From Beverwykella pulmonaria (taxonomy: Eukaryota > Ascomycota > Dothideomycetes > Pleosporales > Melanommataceae), in contig BCHH01000004.1 in NCBI GenBank assembly GCA_001599595.1, positions 193,905 to 257,904 of the forward strand: DNA of 64,000 bases. The letters run 5' to 3'. Below, in pieces: positions 25,441 through 37,050 of this stretch (the first letter of the stretch is position 1; each line of letters begins with the position of its first letter). The position numbers and the translations under genes were made by a program. The notes under the pieces are model-generated. The model worked only from the letters and a program-made list of their open reading frames with translations, did no database searches and was not told the DNA's origin.

Positions 25441-26578
25441 ATGTCCACCTACATTCCACCTTGGACCCTTGTCGTCGGTCTCATTGTCATCGTCGTCTTG
25501 AGCGCTATCATGACTGAGTTCCGGGAAATGACCCGTGTTACCCTGTTTGGGTCACGCAATAAGACATCCGCTAATGGCAGCGGCGCCGCCTTTGACGTCT
25601 CGCGCGACATCCCATCCTTGGTAGGCAAGTTTGTTCTCATCACAGGAGCCGCTGGAGACCTCGGCCGCTAGACGGCCATAGAACTCGCGTCTACGTTGCA
25701 GACCTGCCGCGCGACGAGACGGCCAAGAAGGCAGTTGTCCATTGCATCACCCACGAGGCGTTTGGAGAGTCCGGCAAATCTAAGGGAGCCGACACACGTG
25801 CGCCCAGAACCGAGGTGCGCTTTCTCGAGCCGGACCTGACGTCTTTTGAGAGTATTCGCAGGTGCGCCGTCGAGTTTGTGGCCAAGGATGAGCGACTCGA
25901 CGTCCTCTTGCTCAACGCGGGCATAATACGCGTCGCGACGGGGACCACAACTATCTTGGCCATGCACTTCTGTCGAGGCTGCTGGTGCTGACCATGGTGC
26001 ACACGGAACATCAACACCCCGGTGCTGATGTGCGTGTCGTGGTCGTCTCGAGCGAGGGACATGCCATGGCGCCCAAGGGAGGGATCCAGTTCGACAAACT
26101 GAAGACTGATTGTGCCGATATGGTGCGTTATTCTCATGCCATCCTCTGCGGTCCCCGCTGGACCGGCCGAGAACATGCTGACACGCCAACTGGATTGTAG
26201 TTGTATACACAGCGCTACGGGCAGAGCAAGGTGGCTCTTATCGGCCTTACACGCGAACTCGCCCACCACTACCCTGAGCTGAAAACTGCTGCAGTACATC
26301 CAGGGAGGATTCTCACGGGCATGGCTACCGCTCTGAAAAAGGAGAGCTTACTCGTACGCGTACCGGCGCCCATTGCCCCCTTCTTCTCCGTACCCGTGTC
26401 TGTCGGCATCACAAGCCATCTATGGGCGGCGACTAGCCCTAGTGTAGTAAGCGGCACGTATTATGAGCCAGTGGGTGTGCCTGGGAAGGAGTCGGCCGTG
26501 GCGAAGGACAAAAATCTATCTACGAGACTGTGGGAGTGGACCGAGAACGAACTAAAGAACGTCAAGGCGCTCAAGTAA
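25441..26578 (+). pseudogene. Broken short-chain dehydrogenase/reductase
   Basis: The start at 25441 gives a hydrophobic anchor (WTLVVGLIVIVVLSAIM) and a Rossmann motif LITGAAGDLGR. A TAG follows at 25669-25671, where related proteins usually have Gln (TGAxGxLGRxTA). The frame then shifts (frame 1 to 3 near 25686: RVYVADLPRDETAK ... LDVLLLNAGII) and shifts again (frame 3 to 2 near 25950: NYLGHALLSRLL, VVVVSSEGH with the catalytic Ser). A normal 78-nt intron (26123-26200) leads to the last exon with the YGQSK catalytic pair and the stop at 26578. Both frameshifts coincide with missing residues (after ELA, and between NAG...VA and NYLGHALL), so short deletions are likely. Family members reduce carbonyls with NAD(P)H. 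This copy cannot make a full protein. Confidence 0.85.
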
Positions 26579-27726
26579 AAATCCCTTGGGTAAGAGCTAA
26601 GAGAAACTACGAGAGCTACTAGCCAGCCTACGGCTATGGAATAGAAAAAGCTCTCCAAAGCGCTATGCTCCCAAGTTCAGTCGAATGTCGGCTCTCGGCT
26701 AGGTACCAATGTCCCCATGCACATGCTAGATACACGCTAATTGTAGTTCTATCTTGTCAACCGGTAATATTACGATTAGATGGCCATCCATGTCAAGCGA
26801 CGCCCCTCTCCCAGAGATGGCAACAAAAAGTAAGAATAACGCTTTTTTCGAAGACATAGTAATGACACCCCTCAATGCCTCTTGAGCGATTGATGAATAC
26901 GAGCACTGTATTCTTCCATCTTAGCATCAATTTTGGCCCATGTTCTATCTAGGGTACACGGAAGCCAAGTAGAACGCTTCTGCTTTATGTAGACGAAGAA
27001 ACGTGGCTTCACTCTACCCAAGGACCATGCCTCTGTTCTTCCGGCACTTTTCCAACAGTAGCGTCTCGATTAACAAGGTGTGATGGTATTCGTTACAAAC
27101 TTAGTTGCTGGAAGGAAGTAGACGGACGGTCGGACAGGGTGTGGAATATTGAGGTTGTTGACGATCATAACGCTCCACGCTTCCGAATAGAGCCAACTGC
27201 GAACGTACACTTAACTAAATTGTGGATGATTGTGAGTCTGACATGAATGTGGCTGGCTGGTTTGCGCTAACACTGTTTAGGTCTTCAAGATACGACGGAT
27301 TTTGCAAGAAGAGGGGGGGGAAGGGAAGGTTTCCTTTGGAGCAAATTCGCCAGATAGTTGGGGAATTCGGCTATGGGTAAGCGGAGATGCCCCTGAGCTG
27401 AATGACTGTGCTGGGGAGATTTATAGGCCTGGAATTTAAGAAGAGACGGTATTTGCGAGATTGAAGAAATATATGATATTGATGATGATGTGTCCCCGGA
27501 CACGTATGTGTACCGGAGGGGTTCCGGTCGCGGGTGAGCTATGATCACATTCACTTGATATATCTATGTACATGTATATAGTCCGACAGTATTTCATTTC
27601 TTTTAGTTTTGTTGGCCTCCTTCGTCTCCAAATTGAGCTCTGGTGTTATTTTGATAATTCTCTCAACTATTGCTATTCCTTTAAAGTCTCCTTCAGCTAT
27701 TAATTCCCGCTTTGTTCCCTCGATGG
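26579..27726. other. Intergenic, no gene seen
   Basis: About 1.15 kb of mixed composition between the dehydrogenase relic and the 3' end of the small secreted-protein gene. Nothing recognised. Confidence 0.5.
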
Positions 27727-28320
27727 TTAAGAGCCTGATGTCTCTGCGCCTGGTAGCAACGCTCTGTTATAGGTTGGCACATAAGGATCTGTTGCAGTGG
27801 GTCCTTCCAACACTATGCACGGACAATCCTTCCACATCCCATCCTCTAACTAGAACATCAAAGAGTCAGCTTCCATTTACTTGGCTCAAAATCCGCGAAG
27901 CAAACGTAAAAAACAACAACCTACCCCCAAACACGTAGACTTGCCACGTCCGAGGCGTGTCAGCTCTTCTAGATCGACTGAGCCTCCACAATGTTTACAG
28001 AATAAATGGTTCCAGAACTCGACCTCTTGTGGGCAGATATATAAAGGTTTCTTCAATATAGTCTCCGTGTTGGCTGACGATTCTTCGTTGTTATTCTCGG
28101 TTGCCGATTCGGTGCTGGATGATGACGCGTTGGTTGTACTTGCGTGCTGCTGGCTGGACAGGGGCAAGGTGGTATAAATCAGGTCAGATGACTCTAGTAT
28201 AGACGTTGTGAGGACAATTTGAGGCTGAGAAATTCGCACATCTGGGGGAGTCTCGTTCAAAACAGGAGGACGAAAGATGGCACCGAGGAGGAGGCAGTAG
28301 GAAAGCTTGGCGACAGACAT
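27727..28320 (-). CDS. Small secreted cysteine-containing protein (effector-like)
   Basis: Two exons (28320-27925 and 27849-27727) with a 75-nt intron (donor gtaggt, acceptor ttctag) give 172 aa. The N-terminus MSVAKLSYCLLLGAIF is a short signal peptide. A Ser/Thr-rich region follows (about 45-85). The C-terminal half holds the cysteines: ICPQEVEFW, LFCKHCGG, KSTCLG, then across the intron WKDCPCIV. The C-C..CGG...C...C-C arrangement is seen near the C-termini of several fungal secreted proteins, but I do not know a named family. The intron model is supported by phase and by the cysteine-rich continuation. Size, secretion and cysteines make it an effector candidate; that is inference. Confidence 0.65.
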
Positions 28321-29167
28321 TTGAATATGTATGGAAGTTAGAATTAATAGATTGATTGTGTGAACGAGAAGAAGTTCGCAGCTATGCTCGATGAGCTAAA
28401 GTCAGCTATATAAATGTTTGCGTTCGAAGTGTGTGCGGTGAGGCGAGGTGCGGCGCACCATAGAAATCAACGGTACGTAACCTAGCGCTTATTTTTCATA
28501 CTGTACCGCAGGATGGCACGTGATAGCATTATATAAGCGTCTTCAGCGCACGCGCCACCGAGGGTAGCCTCGAAGACGCGACTACAGACCTCCTTTCTGC
28601 AATCTTCGAGTGCAGACAGATTTGGAAATAGGTGGTAACACGAGCCAGCATACGTATTATAGAGAATCCTTATATCTATAGGCCCGAGGCGGATCTTGAA
28701 TAATCTTGCGTCCATAGCGCGTGGTAGCCATTAATTCCTTCGTGGAATTTAGGTCGACCAGTTGACGAGCGTAGTTTTCCGATTAATTACGTGAATGAGA
28801 CAATTGTCGCATCTTCAGTTTTCGTTTTTAGCTTTGATACTGTCGTTTCCATCGATCGCTCGACTCATTTATCAAAAGTCTCACTTTGAGCCTTCTGTCA
28901 TCGTACTAATTGAGCTCCGCAGCTCGAGCAAAGGAGAGTCCTACGTCATCTATGTAGCATACTTGGTGAACACTGATGGTTTAGGCTGGATGCTAACCGG
29001 AGGTCTGGGCTCCAGAACGAGCAAAATATTGAACGCGTCGGTGCTCGTGCGATTGAGTGGCGATTATATCGTGAGAATCAAAGATGATGTCGGGTCGTGG
29101 ATGTGGTTGGGAACAGCGGGCAAGCGACACATATCTTCATATATTACACCGAGTTGCATTGAACATC
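28321..29167. other. Intergenic between 5' end of the secreted gene and 3' end of the glycosyltransferase
   Basis: A TATATAAA-like stretch lies at about 28404-28413. A 126-codon plus-strand ORF (28795-29175) starts with a hydrophobic segment but shows no family feature and was not called. Confidence 0.4.
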
Positions 29168-30677
29168 TCAGGTAGCTTTCAGTGGACGCGGTAACCCTTC
29201 ATCCCATGCGACAAACTTCTGGTGTTCATACCCACCAGGAATGCACTTGACCTTCTCCGGGGGCGCGGTCTCCCACGAAATCTTGTCGTTGTCATCATTT
29301 TTGGGAAGATGCTGCGATGTGTATCCTTTTAATGCTTTGATCTTCTTTGCAGCCTCATCCCTGTACTCCACATTGACGCTAGGTACCACAGCAATCTTTC
29401 CGTAACCGTGATACCACATGTCTTTTGCAAATAATTTTGGCTCCCCTTGATAACATTCGTTGTCGTAGTGGTCTCGAAACCGGATCTTTCCTTCTATGAG
29501 TGGTTTGGCAGTGAAAGCTGTGATCCCATTCCAGCACGAAAATACCTGGAACGGCTTTGAGTTCATCCAACGGGAGTGAGCCTGCTCGTCATTCCAGAAA
29601 AGATTCCAGGCGTAATCCCAGCTTCCATCCTCAGGAATGTTGAAGAATGAGTCGCCTGTCATTCCGCGAGCAATCCAAACGTCGTAAAACGTTGGATGTT
29701 CCCCCACGTAGGTCCAGTCCATGGCGCAGGTCATGTCAGCTCCCTGCATGATCCGCTGGTGCACAATCTCTAAAATATCTTCCATACAGAGAGCAATGTC
29801 GTTGAAGAAGATGACTGTCGTGTCGTCCGCATAATTCTTTGGGTGTTCAATGAGATCCTTGACGGCCATGTTACGAAGTTCGGCGAGAGCTTTGATCCGG
29901 TCCATTCCTTTGCCCTTGGGATTGATGTTGCTCGACTGGAGAAGGTACCTGATTCCAAGACGTTCCATCTCCACTCGAAGTTCCTTTAATACTTCAAATG
30001 TACCGTCGTCGGATCGTCCTTCTACAATGGAGAGCGCGCAATTTTCCGGGTCGAGAAATCTTATGGCTTCGATGATAGAACCTATCAACCGAGGAAGAAG
30101 TTGCACGCATTGGTGTAGATCGAGAGCGAAGAGGTACTTTGGGCGTTTGGATTTAGAAGGTTGTTTGAGATATTTGTAACGGTCCTCATTCGAAAAAGGG
30201 CACTCTAGTCTTGGAGATGTCACATCCGTCGAATTCATGATCGCGACAATATACGGCGATGCTTGAGCAACCAGCGTATTGTTCCCACTTTTAAGGATAG
30301 GATCCATTTCAGAGGTTGTATTTCCATTATCTATTTTGATGTTAATAGCTAATCAGATCTAGAACAAGAAAAGATCACGAACTTGATGAAGTGGAGATCG
30401 AGTAGTCAGAACTGATTGATTTGGCCTGTAACCATTCGTTGCCGTGGGGAAAGGAGCCGAAACCGACAAAAAGTAGGAAGACAGCAGCAACAAGGAAAAT
30501 AGCTTGGACAAGGGTTCGTATGCTTCTCTTTATCACTACCGAGCGTGGAATAGTCCTAGAACTTAGATGAATTTGCCTGAGCAAGGTTGTAGACTGCGAG
30601 AGAGCAAAGAGAAATGGGCTTATTAAGACACGAGAGGACTACGCCGCATTATTTCGCGTGATCACGTGCAGTCGCAT
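29168..30677 (-). CDS. CAP59/CMT1-type alpha-1,3-mannosyltransferase (GT69)
   Basis: The main exons are 30593-30383 and 30330-29168 (52-nt intron, phase 1). The N-terminal part carries a single hydrophobic span (LVQAIFLVAAVFLLFVGF), giving a Golgi type II topology. The lumenal domain has the hallmarks of the CAP59/CMT1 family: ALSIVEGRSDDGTFEVL, then FFNDIALCMEDILEIV, GADMTCAMDW, FYDVWIARGMTGDSF and a CWNG segment. Such enzymes transfer alpha-1,3-mannose to wall or capsule glycans. No in-frame ATG exists in the exon that encodes the membrane span. A polypyrimidine-AG at 30594 suggests an upstream mini-exon; ATG at 30677-30675 with a 12-nt exon and a 72-nt intron stays in phase (461 aa). The start is the weak point; the enzyme family is firm. 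Confidence 0.82.
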
Positions 30678-32009
30678 TTAACCAGCTAAGCGCTTAATGT
30701 GATACGAGTCGCCGCAGGCGTCAACTGAACAGGCTAGACGAATCACATCATGCCCTAGGCGCCCATTCGCTTTTGGAACACACAGCGATGTGTTTTATAC
30801 TAACAACAAGAAGTTTCGGTTGGTTGTTGGTTGTTGGACGGCAAACATCGCAATGCGGAACTTCGAGACAAAATGCTGTCCATTGCATGTTATAAAAGAG
30901 CTTACATTTGCACGGCACGAACAAATAGTGTTCTAGGCGGCGACTTGCTTGACATTTCCACAAGAACTATTTCTTGTGATTCGTTATCTAGATTTGACTT
31001 CATGCAAGATTTTGCAATGAAGCCGGGCGGATATGTGTCTATATCTTTTTAAAGCATAGGCCGATTGACTTGGTAGAAGATACGAGCTGCATGTAGTCAT
31101 GCGGCGTAGCCATACGGTGTAACCAAGTATCAATATTATCAAGCCTTGCTGCATTACTGAAAATAGCTGGCACTCTGGCTTTCTACTTTACGGCGATTGT
31201 TCCGCACGCGCTTCCATTCACTCTTTTTCACGACCTAGTGCTTCTCCCACCTCTCATTCTTCTTGTTCTGGGCAGCTCCAACTTGGTACCCGCAAGTCTG
31301 GCTCAAACTCAGACTCTACTTATGCACGGTCGAATGTCAAATGAAACTGCACCAGTTGAGAAGCGATAAATTACCTACATAGTATCCACATGTGGATATA
31401 AGGATAGCGATCCCAAAAGCTCTCAAACAGCCTAACGACTGTGCTCACAGCAACAGACTGTGGCCTGGCTAGCTATTGCGTTGACAAACATTCATGCAAG
31501 AATGGATGCGGAAGATTGTCTGATCGGAAGGAAAGAACAACTGTTACTTGGTATAAGAGCCTTATGTCCTCTTCCATATTGAGTTTTATTAAAAAAATGT
31601 AAGCAGAAATCTAGAGGAAAAGCTACCAAGATGTGTATTCTGTGTGATGTATGTACAGCTGATATATATATGACGGACTGATTAATCAGTGGCATATCCA
31701 TGTAACGGTATGGTGTCCTGGGCTTGCAAAAAAATTAGTGGCGGGTATGAGAGCATTAAACTCCTTTCATGTCCTGGAAACTACGACGGCAGATGACGCG
31801 GGCTTCTCCTTGGACCTTGACGAATGCTCTCTCATTGATCTCGATTTATGCAACACGAACGCATAAAATCTTGAAACTAGAGATAGGACAATCGAATACA
31901 GCCTCTGCGATAGCTAGTCACCGGCGCTAAGTTCACAAAGAGCAATATATGAGTTAAACACCGACCCATGCCCAAGTTCGCGTCTTCCGTCACTCCATCT
32001 GAACAATCC
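30678..32009. other. Intergenic, no gene seen
   Basis: About 1.3 kb between the glycosyltransferase and the transposon. Only short AT-rich ORFs occur; nothing recognised. Confidence 0.5.
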
Positions 32010-32599
32010 TAAGGCCTCGTTTAGTGCTCGGAAATCGGGGCTGATAAAGGCGCACGCACGGTCCTGTTTGTATCGAAAAGATGTTTCGTATTGCGATTTT
32101 GGCCGTACGTTTAGTGCGTTTTGAAAATTGTCGGCATAATTACGATTAACTGCCATTGCGACTTCGGCGAAATTGATTATCGTCAATCGTTTAGTGCTCG
32201 AGCTCCTTTTTGGCCAGAAAAGTGAGGGGTTACGAGCAATTATAACCTTTAGCGCGTCTAGCCCCCTGTAGTTGCTACAAGTAGTTAGCAACTGCTTGTA
32301 AAAGTTCGCACACCTTCTGAGCTGTAGGAACTTCTCAGTTAATTGCTCTCAACCGTGCTCACCGCCAAGGCAACTTAACATCTCACTAATATTAAAAAGA
32401 CCTTGTTAAGTTGATTACCTAAGCCAACAACGCAAATAGATATCCATTATATGGCTGCTATAGAAGTTGCAGTAGTAGTCAAAGTAATAATAGTTATCGC
32501 GTACTACGTCATTAAGGAGGACCTTAAAGAGGAGGATGAGTACTATTAGCCTAAAGGTGTATGCGGCATGTATACTAATGCAATAAGGGGTGAACATTG

Positions 32600-33700
32600 G
32601 CTTTATAAGTTAAAGTATGGCCACGCTAAGCGCCTACAAAATATAACCTAGATGACAACAGAGGTATTTAACTTAGTTGTAGATTTGTGTAAACTTAAGG
32701 GTCTTAAAGATAAGACCTAGCATAGATATTACAATAGTGAAGTGTTAATCTTAGTTGCCTAGCAAGTCCTTATATTTATGCTTGTTATTGCGTAGGGCTA
32801 GTACTTTTAGGCAGTAGCTAAAATTACTTAGTACTCTACAGGGACTATATTAGTGTATGTAAGATTCCCCTTAGTTAAACTTAAACTTACTGTAATATAG
32901 TGCCTTCTATTAGGTGCTTAAAGTCCTAGTTAATGCCTACAAGGATTTTGTAAAGGACCTGCTGCTGTTAACACCACGCTAGGTCCTTAAAGAAACTAAA
33001 CGCTAGCTGTACTTCTAGAGCTGTGTTAGGGTATTAGACAGGACCTATATTCCTATTGCAGTAGCAGGGAAGGAGAAGGCGTATTAGAACAGGAAGCAGG
33101 TTACGTTTTAAAATGTACTTGTTGCCTGTGACTTTAATTGCAACTTTGTGTTTGTATAGGCTGGTTTTTAAGGAGCTAGTTATAATAGTAAAGTTTTGCT
33201 TAACGCAAAGCTGCAGGGAGGATAGAAGGCACCTAGGAAGCACTGTTACTACCTAGCTAATGCTGCGTTTACAAACTCTGCACTTACCTTGTTACCCTAC
33301 TAAAAGGTCTAGTATTACCTAAAGGAGTGGGAAGTTGCTTACGCGCAACCTGTGGATGCAAAAGAGCTGTTTAACCTGCAGCACTTATTACTGTAAAACA
33401 TAATTAAGAGGGTAATTAAAGTGTTAAAGAACAGGTTCAAGATCCTTACTGTAGCCTACTAAGGCTTCTTAATTAAGACCTAGGTCTATATTGTGTACGC
33501 AGTAACGTGTCTACACAACATTATTAACCTCTTCTATCCTACTAATATCCTGCGCTAGTTTGATCTAGATTCTAACGTAGAAAACAACAATAAAGAAGAC
33601 AATAAGGTAGACAGTAATAAGCTAATTGTAATGTTAGTTTATAGGGACGTTATAGTAGTAGAGATGTAGGCAGAGTATAAGGTTAATGTAGCAAGAAGGG
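32600..33700 (+). pseudogene. Harbinger DDE transposase relic
   Basis: Reading through the stop codons gives family blocks in order: MTTEVFNLVVDLC, a helix-turn-helix-like stretch, DRTYIPIAVAGKEKAY (first catalytic Asp), VACDFNCNFVFV, GASYNSKVL, KHCYYLANAAFTNS (second Asp position replaced or shifted) and IKRVIKVLKNRFKIL. This is the DDE_Tnp_4 pattern (D, then G.SHDSRVL-like, YYL.DAG, IERxFG.LK.RF-like). Stops sit mostly where Trp or Gln is expected. The boundaries are approximate. Confidence 0.85.
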
Positions 33701-33929
33701 AACTAGTAAGATAATTAGGAAAAATCCTTAGTAAGCAATAAAGTGAACTGCTTAGTAAGTCTTAAAAGTGGTGATATTTGCCACTGCCAAGACGTAATAT
33801 ACCAATCTTACTAGGAAATTAGATAAAATACGCCAAAATATCCTGCATTTGCAATAAGTTTCTAGCAAATGCAAGATAACTTTTTGTATGTTATCTAATT
33901 TTACATATTACACAGCTATTAGAGTAGTT

Positions 33930-35327
33930 CTTCTTACTCTTACCTTTACCTTTACATTCTATTGTTCTGTGATACCACATCCTAATATTCTAGTTTTGTA
34001 ACTCTATCCTATTAACACTAACTTCTTCCTCTACAACTACCTCCTCACGCACTCCCTCTACTCTATAACACTTATTTAAGCTAGAAACACTGTACAGATT
34101 AATTGTTGCGTTTATATCTGCCTTATTTTTACTAACTTCTGTTCCTAGGTAGTTAGAAAATCTACTAATATAGAGCTGGTCCTGGACCTATAGAGCTTAG
34201 AGCCTTAACAACCTTACTAAGTACGCCCTTGCAAGCAGCTTAGCTTTAGAGCTGTTGAACAGTAATGTTAAATATATAAGTGTAGCATTGCTTAGGTTGT
34301 TGTGCTTAGCCTCTATTACTTTAATTGTGTTGCTAATTAGGCTCCTGAAGTTGTTATTTATAGCCTAGAGCTGCCTGCTTACCTAGCTAAAGCTCTCTAA
34401 CATCTGCTCTATCTAGTTTAACTTCTGCTTCTTCTTATCCTAAGTGTGCTTAGCTTTACTTGTCAACAACTACAATTACTTCTGCATAAGGTCTTAAGCT
34501 TAGGAAGGCCCTAGAGATAGCGCAGGTGTTTCCCTAGAGGTTGTAGAAGCAGGCTCCTTAGAGTTAAAGGACCTTAACATCTAGGAGGTATGTTTCTGCC
34601 TACGCTTACTCTTATGCTCCTAGTAATACTGTCAGGCATCTATAACACCTTTCCTGTTAGCTACAGTCCCCTGTAGCAAGTATGACAGTATCTTATTATT
34701 TTTTAATAGTTTCTTAAAGAACTCCTAAGCCTTAGGATAGGACCTAATATAGGCTTTAGCAACTTCTGCACTACAGTCTAGCAAACCCTCCTTAGTAAGG
34801 CCCTATCCTAAGTTCCCCTTAGTAGTAAACATAGCAGTCTAAATAGCCTATTGCTTCTTAAGTTAGCAGAACTAATAGATACAGCTTGTAGCTAGCACCA
34901 AGTAATTGCAACGCCTAAAAGCAGCCTTACAACGTGTCTATACTATTAGCTTCTACTAGTTATTAGCCTGCAGTCCTGCAGCTTAGCACTTAAGAAGCTT
35001 GTTAAGTAGGATCTTAGTTAAACAATTGTTCCCAGCCTAGTTAACCTAGCTTAATTTAGCCTCCTCTTCCTTACTATGTTCCTTACTATTGCTATCTACT
35101 GCCTTCTGTTTGCGCTTTTTAGTAGTAGAGGACCTCTTTTTAGCAGTCTTCTACGCTAGCTTGGAAGGTGTAAACTTAGGTGGGGGCATGCTCTGGCTTA
35201 ACTTAATAGTCTGGTTGACCTGAGCGTAACCATGTTTAGCTAATACAGCTATAACCTCTGGCGTTAACGTCTCTAGTATATTAGAGCTAGAAGGTGAGGC
35301 AAGGGGATCTTGAGGTGGTTGAGACAT
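33930..35327 (-). pseudogene. Second Harbinger ORF relic (Myb/SANT-like partner, presumed)
   Basis: An ATG at 35327 opens 58 intact codons (MSQPPQDPLASPSSSNILET ...), then stops recur while the same frame keeps basic segments such as KKRSSTTKKRKQK and Lys/Glu-rich blocks down to about 33930. PIF/Harbinger elements normally encode a second, DNA-binding Myb/SANT-like protein needed for transposition. The position and basic composition fit, but the domain itself is too decayed for me to see. Confidence 0.55.
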
Positions 35328-35731
35328 ATTAACAATGCTAGAACTCTGTATCCTACATACAAAATCAACGACAGCAACATTTTGTATGTGTCTTGCCCGC
35401 CAGCCCCGCACCTACTGCATCGCAATCGTCACTATTACCTCTCAATTACTGTTGACTCCAACCACTGATCTCATGCCTCACCACTCGCCTATACAGAACC
35501 GCATGGAGATAACTCTGGGAGGTGATATTAAGGCGCCAAGGATTTGTTATTTGGCTGTGGCTGCTCCGTGCCAAACCGATATTCGGAGTTGCTGAGCACT
35601 AAACGAGTGTGATAAATCAAGCGCGCTTATTTATTACGCCAAGGTCACCTATTCGATTACTTACGATTATCACCTGAACCGTGCGGAAATATTATCAAGA
35701 TTACGAGTTCCGAGCACTAAACACCGCCTAA

Positions 35732-36744
35732 GATTCAAAAGCTCAACTTCTATGCCGCTCGCATCCAAAATGCCCCACACTTGGGCTTACCTTCATTTCT
35801 AGCCTTTAAGGACAAAGAGATCTCATCCTAGTATTAGCACACAGTTTTCTTTCTTGGTATCTACCACCGGTACCACTGATTCATCTTTGATCTTCTCTGA
35901 CCTTGTTTCCAAATGTCCATGGAGATCAACAGCGACTTTGCACCTGCTTCTCTTCGACGATCGAAGCCGCACTCTATGTGCCCGGAAATGATACCGTTCC
36001 CTCGTCTTCCGCGACAGTTATCACGCTGCTGTTGATGGAGCCGTCAGCATTTGATGAAGATGAGCTAAAGTGTGACATCAAGGCTAATGGGATCATGGTA
36101 TGGGGAGTCAGGCGAGGCCCCATGAATCGAACCGCATCTCTAGTTAGAAATAGAAGGGACTAGGGGTGCTCGGAGTTGTTCCCGAAGAAGTGGAGGCCGT
36201 TGGTGCACGGTTCGGGTTTAGGGGCAGAGTGAATGGTGGAGGAGGATGAGAGTGGAAGACTAAGCAGGGAGACTCACTTCCTTCACTTGTACCCAACCGG
36301 ATGTATTAGCGATACGCTACGATTTTCACTTAAACATGTGGAGCTAATAACCCTTACCCCCACTCAGATTTGAACCCCAGTGCAAGCCCTTTCACATCAA
36401 ACCCGCGATATTATGCTGCGATTTTGTGAGTTTCCGACAGTAACACATTTATGAATCGAACACTATCGATAGTCGAGCCGATTAGAGAGCACATAGTCCG
36501 CCATACTCTCCAAATTTTGACATATGCAGAACTGTTTGACGAAAAGATTTCGGTCTTGATGATATGCAGTCAAATTCGGTGTCGGTGAGGCGCGTGCCGC
36601 CCCGCTAGTCTAAACGCTAATGGTGGTTTCCGAAGCTCAAATACATCCCATAAGTCTGTTGTGAACGCATCAGGCCTATAGGCATATAAACATTGGAAGT
36701 AACGAGCGTCAGCAAACCCATAAAATCGAGGAAGCTACCCACAA
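35732..36744. other. Intergenic, no gene seen
   Basis: About 1 kb right of the transposon. An 86-codon ORF (35903-36163) is unsupported. Confidence 0.4.
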
Positions 36745-37050
36745 TCACGCTGCTGTTGTGACAAACCAGTTCCTCAGCTCCGCCGTCTTCTTAGTCGCGT
36801 AAGCGAGGCCTTCAGCTCGGCTTACCGGTACAGGCTGGGCTTGGGCTTCATCAGCCAACACTTTTCGTCCTTCATGCTCCCAAGCTTCAGGATTCACCTG
36901 TACATTCTGATGGGGCGACTTGCCTGTTGCTTGCTTAGTAGAACCCCCCAGTTGCATATATTCCGTCCGCTGTATAGCCGATGGCAGACGATCGATCAAA
37001 TTTGTCGCAAGCTTCGTCACAGCTCCACCATCTGGCTTCGCGGGATCCAT
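36745..37050 (-). CDS. Small hypothetical protein
   Basis: A 101-codon intact frame begins with ATG (MDPAKPDGG) and ends at 36745. The product is hydrophilic, without a signal peptide or membrane span, and with balanced composition (segments NLIDRLPSAIQRTEYMQLGG and AYATKKTAELRNWF). No family recognised. It could be a real short gene, or the last part of a gene with an upstream exon, or chance. Confidence 0.35.
   Translation of the reverse strand: MDPAKPDGGAVTKLATNLIDRLPSAIQRTEYMQLGGSTKQATGKSPHQNVQVNPEAWEHEGRKVLADEAQAQPVPVSRAEGLAYATKKTAELRNWFVTTAA

Larger units (their letters stand above)
32013..35728. mobile_element. PIF/Harbinger DNA transposon, RIP-degraded
   Basis: The 3,716-bp element is flanked by TAA on both sides (32010-32012 and 35729-35731), the 3-bp TWA target duplication typical of PIF/Harbinger. 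The ends form imperfect inverted repeats sharing GTTTAGTGCTCGGAA. Further copies of CGTTTAGTGC occur subterminally at 32108 and 32188 and, inverted, near 35594. Inside lie two convergently arranged decayed genes, a DDE transposase on the plus strand and a second protein on the minus strand. The interior is AT-rich with many TAG/TAA codons in place of CAG, CAA and TGG, matching CpA-to-TpA change on both strands, as repeat-induced point mutation produces. Terminal 200 bp and flanks look less affected. Confidence 0.9.

Noticed and set aside
28795..29175. 126-codon ORF overlapping the 3' end of the glycosyltransferase
   Set aside because: A hydrophobic start only; no conserved motif or splice support.
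36340..36420. tRNA-like B-box (GGTTCAAATC on the minus strand)
   Set aside because: No A-box, acceptor stem or anticodon arm could be paired around it.
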